The position numbers and the translations under genes were made by a program. A DNA stretch of 5,771 bases from Acidobacteriaceae bacterium. Lineage in GTDB: Bacteria; Acidobacteriota; Terriglobia; Terriglobales; Acidobacteriaceae. Shown here piece by piece: positions 1-4,414 of this stretch. The first letter of the stretch is position 1. Every line of letters starts with the position of its first letter. Location: positions 1 to 5,771 of the forward strand of contig PMSZ01000206.1 of NCBI GenBank assembly GCA_003168235.1, given 5' to 3'. The notes beneath the pieces are model-generated. The model had not been told where the DNA came from, made no database searches, and saw only the letters and a program-made list of their open reading frames with translations.

Positions 1-49
1 CGGCCTGGCGGCGACCATCCTCGATTACAAGTTCTTGAACCGGGACTGA
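1..49 (+). CDS. C-terminal end of an unidentified protein (partial)
   Basis: Reading from base 2, the frame gives fifteen codons (GLAATILDYKFLNRD) and then TGA at 47-49. The gene enters from the left edge and only its tail is present. The hydrophobic stretch followed by a charged end could be the end of a membrane helix with a cytoplasmic tail, but this is too short to identify a family. It converges on the minus-strand M20 gene, with the hairpin-rich gap between them. That it is coding at all is inferred from the open frame, ordinary codons and a stop just before the repeat cluster. Confidence 0.45.
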   Translation, partial: GLAATILDYKFLNRD

Positions 50-64
50 GCGGCTGACTGCCCA

Positions 65-78
65 GCCCCTGAAGGGGC
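65..78. repeat. Short hairpin, GCCCCT-GA-AGGGGC
   Basis: This is a perfect 6-bp inverted repeat with two bases between the arms (drawn as RNA, a 5-bp stem with a TGAA loop). It begins 16 bases after the TGA of the partial plus-strand gene, where a transcript end would be expected. The following bases (GACTTATTTCGG) are only mildly T-rich, so intrinsic terminator activity is possible but weakly supported. Confidence 0.55.
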
Positions 79-99
79 GACTTATTTCGGAGGGTTTGT

Positions 100-119
100 G
101 GCATCGCTAAAGCGATGCC
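100..119. repeat. Hairpin with 9-bp arms and TAAA loop
   Basis: GGCATCGCT and AGCGATGCC are exact reverse complements separated by AA, giving an 8-bp stem with a TAAA loop. No T-tract follows. It lies 13 bases before repeat copy A (133-159), as the hairpin at 270-287 lies before the right arm of the inverted repeat, so the hairpin and the GAGTTTTTC block look like parts of one recurring module. Confidence 0.65.
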
Positions 120-132
120 CTGATACGAAACC

Positions 133-159
133 GAGTTTTTCAGCAAACTGTAAAGCCGC
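133..159 (+). repeat. Repeat copy A (diverged GAGTTTTTC...AAGCCG module)
   Basis: Compared with bases 313-339, about 21 of 27 positions agree without gaps, including GAGTTTTTC at the start and AAGCCG near the end. It has the same orientation as the right arm of the long inverted repeat and so is a third member of that repeat family. Confidence 0.6.
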
Positions 160-235
160 ATATTTGGCGGGCTCTAGCGGCACGGCTGAAGAGGTTGCGG
201 AAAAACTCTTACGGAAGCCGTCAGCATGACCTCAG

Positions 236-247
236 CGGCTGAAGCCG
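236..247. repeat. Short hairpin CGGCT-GA-AGCCG
   Basis: A 5-bp perfect dyad with two central bases lies inside the long inverted repeat and is followed three bases later by TTCAAAACAAA. It shares the CTGAAG centre with the dyads at 65-78 and 270-287. Confidence 0.45.
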
Positions 248-269
248 GATTCAAAACAAAGTTTTTACC

Positions 270-287
270 GCAGCGCTGAAGCGCTGC
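270..287. repeat. Hairpin GCAGCGCT-GA-AGCGCTGC
   Basis: Perfect 8-bp arms enclose GA (7-bp stem with TGAA loop). It lies between the arms of the long inverted repeat and 24 bases before the right-arm GAGTTTTTC. The bases after it on either strand do not form a clean T-run, so it is better described as a structural repeat than as an intrinsic terminator. Confidence 0.65.
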
Positions 288-389
288 GCCACCCAAAAGC
301 TGGGGCCGGTCAGAGTTTTTCCGCAGCCTCTTAAGCCGTGCCCTTTCAAAACAAATGAAACTGAACCACTACGCGGTGACAGTTGTCGG

Positions 390-1562
390 TCATATGCGTT
401 CGATCAGGCCGGCAAGCAGCGCTGCGCGCCGCGGCAGCTCGGAAATCAGAATGTGCTCGTGCGGAGCATGGGCTCCGTCGCCAACACCGCCCAGGCCGTC
501 TAACGTTGGAACGCCCAGACCGGCGGTGAAGTTTCCATCGGAGCCGCCGCCGACTGCGGCTTCGCCGAGCTTCCATCCCAGTTCGCGGGCGATGGATTTG
601 GCCTGCGCGTATAAAGCAGCGACTCCAGCGGTGCGTTCCATCGGCGGACGATTGATGCCTCCGGTGATGTCGATCTTGCATTTGCGGTTGAAGGGACGGA
701 GGCTGCGCATTCTCTTGTCGATTCCGGCGGCGTCTTTGAGGCGAGCGATGCGTATATCGACTTCGGCCGAGGCTTCGGCGGGAACGACGTTGGTTCGCGA
801 TCCTCCGGCGACGATGCCGACGTTGACCGTCAAGCCTTTTTTCAGGTCGGTGAAAGCGGAGATTTTTTCGATCTGGCGCGCCAGCTCAAGAATCGCATTC
901 ACACCTTTTTGAAAGTCGAGTCCGGCGTGGGAGGCCTTGCCGGAGACGCGGACCCGATAATCGCCGACTCCCTTGCGCGCAGTTTTCACGGCCCCTTGCC
1001 GTCCGAAGGAAGGCTCGAGCACGAGCACGGCTGCGGCCCTTTTCGCGAGGGCCTCGGTGATCGTGCGCGATGAACTGCTGCCTATTTCTTCGTCGGAAAC
1101 CAACAACACATTGACCGGGCGCAGCAATTCTCCCGGTTGCGTTTCCGCTCTGCCGTGCCAATCCTGCAAGGCGGCGATGGCGTGGAGCATCAGGGCGATG
1201 CCTGATTTCATATCCAACACGCCGGGGCCGGTGAGCTTGTTGCCGGCGATGCCGCACGGCATGGTAGCGAGCGTTCCCATGGGATAAACGGTGTCGTAAT
1301 GCCCCAGCAACAGCACCGGTTTGGCGGAGCTACCACCGAAGTTGACTTGCAAATGCGCGCCAAAATTCTTGGCGCGGTGGAAGCGGATCTCGCCGCCGAG
1401 GCGAGAAAATTTCTCCGCGACAACTTCCGCGACCCGGTCTACGGCGGCTTTGTTGTCGCTGGGAGATTCGATTTCGACCAGATCGCGGATGGTCGCGACG
1501 ATGGCATCGCGACGCTCGGAGAAGTAGGCGATGCGGCGTTGCGCTTCGGAGTTGGAATTCAT
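390..1562 (-). CDS. M20 family metallopeptidase, carboxypeptidase G2-like
   Basis: This is a zinc-dependent aminopeptidase/carboxypeptidase-type enzyme of family M20 (CPG2/ArgE/DapE/ACY1 group), likely removing a terminal amino acid or N-acyl group. Numbered from ATG 1562 (390 residues), the expected two-zinc site is complete: GHYDTV with H88 and D90, GVLDMKSG with bridging D117, SDEE with catalytic base E158 and ligand E159, LEPSF with E183, and GDGAH with H365. The lid/dimerisation domain spans about 190-305 and includes GKASHAG (H212). There is no signal peptide, so it is probably cytoplasmic, unlike secreted CPG2. A TTG at 1571 is also in frame, but it lies one base from the upstream stop; the ATG leaves a 10-nt gap with AGG nine bases upstream, so it is preferred. 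Substrate is uncertain: a glutamate carboxypeptidase-like role is the closest analogy. Confidence 0.93.
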   Translation of the reverse strand: MNSNSEAQRRIAYFSERRDAIVATIRDLVEIESPSDNKAAVDRVAEVVAEKFSRLGGEIRFHRAKNFGAHLQVNFGGSSAKPVLLLGHYDTVYPMGTLATMPCGIAGNKLTGPGVLDMKSGIALMLHAIAALQDWHGRAETQPGELLRPVNVLLVSDEEIGSSSSRTITEALAKRAAAVLVLEPSFGRQGAVKTARKGVGDYRVRVSGKASHAGLDFQKGVNAILELARQIEKISAFTDLKKGLTVNVGIVAGGSRTNVVPAEASAEVDIRIARLKDAAGIDKRMRSLRPFNRKCKIDITGGINRPPMERTAGVAALYAQAKSIARELGWKLGEAAVGGGSDGNFTAGLGVPTLDGLGGVGDGAHAPHEHILISELPRRAALLAGLIERI

Positions 1563-1572
1563 TTGCGTCAAC

Positions 1573-2724
1573 CTAACTTGTGCCCCAGATCTCGCCGATC
1601 ACACGCTGAAAGTTTGCGCCTAGCACTTTTTCGATCACCGGCGCAGGCTGACCGCGCTTGGCGAGTTCGATGGCGATGACTTCCATGTGATCGGGACCAT
1701 TGAGATCGGGCACGTAAGGATAGCGATCTTCACCGGGAGCGCCGATGCCGAGTTTCTTGCGGCGCGCGATGTCCTGATCGAACGCGGTCTTCTGCTCGGG
1801 AGTCAGCACCGTTTTCTGGATCGATCCATCAGAGCCGATGCCGACGTGATCGGCTCCGCAAACGTTGATGGCGTGCACGACGTGATCGAGCACATGCTCG
1901 CGTGTGGGAACGGTCGGCGACGCGACGACATAGGGCATGAGATAGACGCCGAAGTATCCTCCACGATCGGCGAGCGCTTTGAGAATCTCGTCGGGCTTGT
2001 TGCGGGGATGCGCGTAGATGGCGGCACATCCGGAATGCGAAATGAGAACGGGCTTGGAGGATTGGGCGATGCCATCGGAAGTGGTGCGGTATCCACTGTG
2101 GCTCAGGTCGAGGGCGACGCCGACGTCGTTCATTTTCTCGACGGCGGCGATGCCCGCTTTGCTCAGTCCAGCGTTGCCGGGCTCAAGACATCCATCGCCG
2201 AAGATGCTGCGGTTGTTGTAGGTGAGCTGCATGATGCGCACGCCGAGCTGGCGGAACATTTCGATGCGGTCGGGTTTTTCCTCGAGAAACGCGGTGTATT
2301 GAAACCCGGGCATGATTCCGATTTTGTCTTCGCGCTTGGCGCGAGCAATGTCGGAATGCTGGCGCACGATAAGGAAGGCTTCAGGATGCTGTTCGACGAG
2401 CGCTTCGACGAGTGCGATATTGCCGACGGTTCCCTCAAAGGTGGGATCGGAAATGGTGAAGTTAACGGCCGTGATGCCGGATTGCCGCACCGCCTGCAGA
2501 ACGTCGGGAGTGACGGGTGCATCCGGATCGGTGAGCGGAGCGCACAGCGAATCGATGACGATGGAGTTTTGGTAGAGGGATGCGATCGCGGAGGGAGGAG
2601 TGTCGTTCGAACTATCTGTCGAATGCGCGCGAGCGCCATCGAGTGGGCGCGCCAGCAATCGCGGAGCTAGCAGGGCCGCGCCCGATAGCTTGAGGATACC
2701 TAGACTAAAGTCGCGACGATGCAC
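1573..2724 (-). CDS. Tat-exported M19 (membrane dipeptidase-like) protein with an altered metal site
   Basis: This 383-residue protein is of renal/membrane dipeptidase family M19. The N-terminus has a twin-arginine signal (HRRDFSLG, hydrophobic stretch to about residue 25, possible cut after ARA at 31-33), so it should act in the periplasm or outside. M19 features present are LGVR..QLTYNN (160-171), MNDVGVALDLSH (H209), PVLISHSG (H230), the HPRNKPDE block (239-246), GGYFGVYLMP, HVGIGSD (D299) and a C-terminal VLGANFQRVIGEIWG. The usual early H-x-D zinc pair is replaced (IDSLCAP, L60 and A62), and the bridging Glu aligns with Q142 in PGFQYT. One metal site is thus missing, so activity may be single-metal, altered or lost. 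The GTG start is set by GGAGGA six bases upstream. It lies 48 nt after the oxidase gene and about 10 nt before the M20 gene. Confidence 0.92.
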   Translation of the reverse strand: MHRRDFSLGILKLSGAALLAPRLLARPLDGARAHSTDSSNDTPPSAIASLYQNSIVIDSLCAPLTDPDAPVTPDVLQAVRQSGITAVNFTISDPTFEGTVGNIALVEALVEQHPEAFLIVRQHSDIARAKREDKIGIMPGFQYTAFLEEKPDRIEMFRQLGVRIMQLTYNNRSIFGDGCLEPGNAGLSKAGIAAVEKMNDVGVALDLSHSGYRTTSDGIAQSSKPVLISHSGCAAIYAHPRNKPDEILKALADRGGYFGVYLMPYVVASPTVPTREHVLDHVVHAINVCGADHVGIGSDGSIQKTVLTPEQKTAFDQDIARRKKLGIGAPGEDRYPYVPDLNGPDHMEVIAIELAKRGQPAPVIEKVLGANFQRVIGEIWGTS

Positions 2725-2730
2725 GAGCGC

Positions 2731-2736
2731 TCCTCC
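2731..2736 (-). promoter_or_regulatory. Strong ribosome binding site fixing a GTG start
   Basis: On the minus strand GGAGGA lies six bases before GTG (2724-2722) of the M19 gene. This near-ideal Shine-Dalgarno sequence, placed just before the Tat-type HRRDF sequence, supports the GTG start. Confidence 0.8.
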
Positions 2737-2772
2737 GAACTCTCCTCGATTGAGCTCATTGCCAGATACGCG

Positions 2773-3963
2773 TCAGTTGGCGTCCCAGTTCCGTGGAACA
2801 TCCACATAAGAGCGGTCAAGTTCTTGTACCGACGCGCAACCGAGCAAGCGCAACGTGCGATCGACATCGGTGCGCAGGATTTCGATGGCGCGATCGACGC
2901 CGGCTTCTCCACCAGCGGCGAGGCCGTAAGCGTAGGCGCGTCCGCAGAGCACGGCGCGAGCGCCGAGGCAAAGGGCTTTGACAACGTCGGTGCCGCGGCG
3001 GATACCGCCATCGAGCAGGATTTCGATTTGCCCATGGACGGCCTTGACCACCTCGGGCAGAGCGCGCAATGAGGGCGAAACGCAATCAAGCTGGCGTCCT
3101 CCATGATTGGAAACGGAAATCGCGGCTGCTCCCTCATCGACGGAGCGGCGGGCATCGTCTGCGGTGAGAACGCCTTTGACCATGATGGGGCCACGCCAAA
3201 GTTCGCGGATCCACTTGAGATCGGCCCAGGTCACGGTGGAAGCGGCGAGCGCGGCGGCAACGTCGACGAGCGCCATGGGACCCTTGCCGGGAATGACGAC
3301 GTTGGGCAGCGCGGGCATGCCGCCATCGGCGAGAAAGCCGGCGAGCCAGCGCGGATGGGAGAGAATATTGGGAAGAAAGGGCAGCTTTTCAAAAATGCCG
3401 CCGCTGACGAGTTCCTTCATTCCGTTGCGAAAATCGCGCTCGCGCACGCCGGAGATCGCGGTATCGATGGTGACGACAAGGGCGGAAAATCCGGCGATGC
3501 GGGCGCGTTCAATCGAACCCTCGGCCGCGGCGCGGCCGCCCATCAGATAGAGCTGGTAGAAAACGGGCCCTTTTGAGCCGGCTTTGACGTCCTCGAGCTT
3601 GTGTCCCGAGATGGTGGAAAGAATATAAGCGGTGCCGGCATTGCCGGCGGCGCGTGCTGCTCCGACTTCGCCCACGGGATTCATCAGCCGGCTATAGCCG
3701 ACTGGCGCCAGCAGAAAAGGCAAAGCGAGGTCGCAGCCGAGGACGCGAGTGCCAAGATTCGCAGTCGCGACCGCGACGGCATGGCGCGGACGAAAAGTGA
3801 GGTCTTCATAAACGCGACAATTTTCACGCAGCGTGACTTCGCCTTCAGCACCGCCATCGAGGTAGTCGAAAACGGCCCTGGGCAAGCGGCGCTGGGCGAT
3901 CTTGCGAAAATCCGCGATCCCGACCACGCGGGGAGAGGCAACCGAGCGTGCAGATGGAGGCAT
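2773..3963 (-). CDS. FMN-dependent alpha-hydroxy-acid oxidase/dehydrogenase (lactate/glycolate oxidase family)
   Basis: This 396-residue TIM-barrel flavoprotein oxidises a 2-hydroxy acid (such as L-lactate, glycolate or mandelate) to the 2-oxo acid. Its length is typical. The expected active-site residues are present: Y34 in FDYLDGGAE, Y139 in FYQLYL, R174 in SGVRERD, K263 in MVKGVL, and H287 and R290 in SNHGGRQLD, followed by the FMN-phosphate segment LLDGGIRRGTDVVKAL and the GRAYAYGLAAGGE block. The stretch at about 183-258 is the variable loop; it is not strongly hydrophobic, so a soluble or peripheral enzyme is likelier than an integral one. The electron acceptor (oxygen, quinone or cytochrome) cannot be told. 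ATG 3963 is the first possible start because an in-frame TAA lies one codon before it; its ribosome site is weak. It is probably the first large gene of the operon with M19 and M20. Confidence 0.94.
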   Translation of the reverse strand: MPPSARSVASPRVVGIADFRKIAQRRLPRAVFDYLDGGAEGEVTLRENCRVYEDLTFRPRHAVAVATANLGTRVLGCDLALPFLLAPVGYSRLMNPVGEVGAARAAGNAGTAYILSTISGHKLEDVKAGSKGPVFYQLYLMGGRAAAEGSIERARIAGFSALVVTIDTAISGVRERDFRNGMKELVSGGIFEKLPFLPNILSHPRWLAGFLADGGMPALPNVVIPGKGPMALVDVAAALAASTVTWADLKWIRELWRGPIMVKGVLTADDARRSVDEGAAAISVSNHGGRQLDCVSPSLRALPEVVKAVHGQIEILLDGGIRRGTDVVKALCLGARAVLCGRAYAYGLAAGGEAGVDRAIEILRTDVDRTLRLLGCASVQELDRSYVDVPRNWDAN

Positions 3964-4017
3964 TGCTTACACCGTTATTGGAAATTCGTTCATTGGGGAA
4001 TTCGTTGACGCTGGCCG

Positions 4018-4026
4018 ATAGTAACA
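4018..4026 (-). promoter_or_regulatory. Possible extended -10 element before the hydroxy-acid oxidase gene
   Basis: On the minus strand the sequence TGTTACTAT has the TGn-TAnnnT form of an extended -10. It would start a transcript with a leader of roughly 45-50 bases before ATG 3963. No good -35 box is seen. This is a pattern match only. Confidence 0.25.
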
Positions 4027-4069
4027 CCGATGAAAAGCGCTTACCACCGTTCGGCTTGCGGCTGAAATT

Positions 4070-4171
4070 CTATTTGGGCGGACGTTTTCCACGGCTGGTG
4101 AATAACGGCGCGCCCCATCCGCCGATGGCGAGCAGCGAGCCGAACAGGACGACAGCGTCGTTCGAGTGCAT
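4070..4171 (-). CDS. Candidate small single-span membrane protein (33 residues)
   Basis: ATG at 4171 opens a 33-codon frame ending TAG at 4070. It encodes an acidic/polar start (MHSND), a hydrophobic segment at about residues 6-24 (AVVLFGSLLAIGGWGAPLF) and a basic tail (SRGKRPPK), the layout of a one-helix inner-membrane protein with its C-terminus in the cytoplasm. About three quarters of its third codon positions are G or C, as in the neighbouring genes. There is no Shine-Dalgarno sequence, and TAA lies two codons before the ATG. A weak promoter-like pair (4177-4206) would place a transcript start at or near the ATG, so a leaderless message is conceivable. The stop is 106 bases before the oxidase gene. 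I recognise no family; a chance frame is the main alternative. Confidence 0.35.
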   Translation of the reverse strand: MHSNDAVVLFGSLLAIGGWGAPLFTSRGKRPPK

Positions 4172-4176
4172 GCGAC

Positions 4177-4206
4177 ATTAGACATCGGCAACGACGCTCG
4201 CGGCAA
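4177..4206 (-). promoter_or_regulatory. Weak sigma70-like promoter upstream of the small ORF
   Basis: On the minus strand TTGCCG (4206-4201) and TCTAAT (4182-4177) are separated by 18 bases. They match the -35 and -10 consensus at four and five of six positions, but the -10 lacks the important second-position A. The start point would fall at or near ATG 4171. The minus-strand operon could also use this site. Confidence 0.22.
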
Positions 4207-4222
4207 ACGACGCCGAAGCAAA

Positions 4223-4257
4223 GGTCAGAGGTAAGAGGTCAGATTGCAGAGGTAAGA
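4223..4257 (+). repeat. Tandem heptamer array (five 7-bp units)
   Basis: The 35 bases read without gaps as GGTCAGA, GGTAAGA, GGTCAGA, TTGCAGA and GGTAAGA. Every unit ends in AGA, and four of five fit GGTMAGA. The array is non-coding and lies about 160 bases before the propeller start and about 50 bases upstream of the small ORF. It could be a slippage-prone simple repeat or a set of regulator sites spaced below one helical turn. Confidence 0.75.
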
Positions 4258-4290
4258 ACGCTCACGCTGGCAGGTTTTTACGCCGCTGGT

Positions 4291-4307
4291 CGATCGTTAT
4301 CCGATCG
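4291..4307. repeat. Pair of CGATCG palindromes, possible operator
   Basis: CGATCG occurs at 4291-4296 and 4302-4307, with start points 11 bases apart, about one helical turn. Two self-complementary hexamers on the same face of the DNA in a promoter region could bind a dimeric regulator, but this can also arise by chance in GC-rich DNA. Confidence 0.25.
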
Positions 4308-4364
4308 TATGGCGGATGGAACACGAGTGCGTGGGGACTCAGATAGAATGGCAAGCAACTTTCG

Positions 4365-4370
4365 TATCAT
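4365..4370 (+). promoter_or_regulatory. Possible -10 box of the propeller gene
   Basis: TATCAT matches the -10 consensus at five of six positions and lies in the AT-rich part of the intergenic region, 44 bases before TTG 4415. No convincing -35 box is seen at the usual distance; TAGAAT at 4344-4349 is a rival. Confidence 0.25.
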
Positions 4371-4399
4371 TCTTGTATCCAGAATTTTTTATTCAGAAC

Positions 4400-4406
4400 G
4401 AGGGGG
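4400..4406 (+). promoter_or_regulatory. Ribosome binding site supporting a TTG start
   Basis: GAGGGGG ends eight bases before TTG 4415 and pairs with the 16S 3' end with one G-U wobble. A second G-run (4409-4412) would suit the alternative TTG at 4424. No ATG or GTG sits at a suitable distance just before the signal peptide in this frame. Confidence 0.6.
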
Positions 4407-4414
4407 CCGGGGTT

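Larger units (their letters stand above)
179..342. repeat. Long imperfect inverted repeat, arms 179-209 and 312-342
   Basis: The left arm begins GGCACGGCTGAAGAGG and continues through TGCGGAAAAACTCT. The reverse complement of 312-342 matches it at 29 of 31 positions; the two differences are G/T after GGCT and T/C after GAGG. The arms enclose 102 bases that carry two smaller hairpins (236-247 and 270-287), so the whole element could fold as a long stem with a branched head. There is no coding frame or obvious target-site duplication, so it is probably a structured intergenic repeat. A miniature transposable element remains possible. Confidence 0.75.
50..389. repeat. Convergent intergenic gap filled with palindromes and related repeat modules
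   Basis: This 340-bp stretch lies between two convergent gene ends and shows no convincing coding frame. It contains at least four short GC-rich dyads (65-78, 100-119, 236-247, 270-287), a long inverted repeat (179-209 with 312-342), and a diverged third copy of the arm (133-159). The words AAGCCG and TTCAAAACAAA recur (TTCAAAACAAA at 250-260 and 345-355). Several dyads share a TGAA or TAAA loop while their stems differ. None of the stems is followed directly by a clean T-run on its own strand, so classic intrinsic terminators are not obvious. The block resembles a REP/BIME-like intergenic element. A bidirectional transcript-end or mRNA-stabilising role fits the position but is inferred. Confidence 0.75.
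4172..4414. other. Divergent non-coding control region
   Basis: This is the space between the minus-strand operon (with its candidate small ORF) and the plus-strand propeller gene. It holds the heptamer array at 4223-4257, two CGATCG palindromes at 4291-4307, and an AT-rich stretch at about 4358-4400 just before the ribosome site. In-frame codons continue upstream of the propeller start as far as ATG 4316, but the intervening residues do not look like part of that protein. No RNA gene or riboswitch was recognised. Confidence 0.6.

Noticed and set aside
270..287. Intrinsic transcription terminator
   Set aside because: The stem is good, but no T-run follows on either strand. The nearest T-run on the plus strand comes before the stem.
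179..342. Insertion sequence ends or CRISPR repeats
   Set aside because: There is no transposase frame between the arms, no obvious target duplication, and the repeat copies are not regularly spaced.
1687..2670. 327-codon plus-strand frame opposite the M19 gene
   Set aside because: It is long but antisense to a gene with strong family motifs and a good ribosome site. Its Gly/Asp-rich composition is the mirror of the M19 codons.
2701..2760. Small frame MSSIEESSEERSCIVATLV overlapping the M19 start, as a coupling peptide
   Set aside because: It has no ribosome site of its own, and its sequence simply contains the purine-rich Shine-Dalgarno region of the M19 gene.
3103..3576. 157-codon plus-strand frame opposite the hydroxy-acid oxidase
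   Set aside because: Antisense shadow: the minus-strand frame carries the complete FMN-oxidase active site.
3967..4221. 84-codon minus-strand frame overlapping the 33-codon candidate
   Set aside because: Its translation is Ser/Arg/Cys-rich with no hydrophobic or domain pattern. The overlapping 33-codon frame has better codon bias and a coherent membrane-protein layout.
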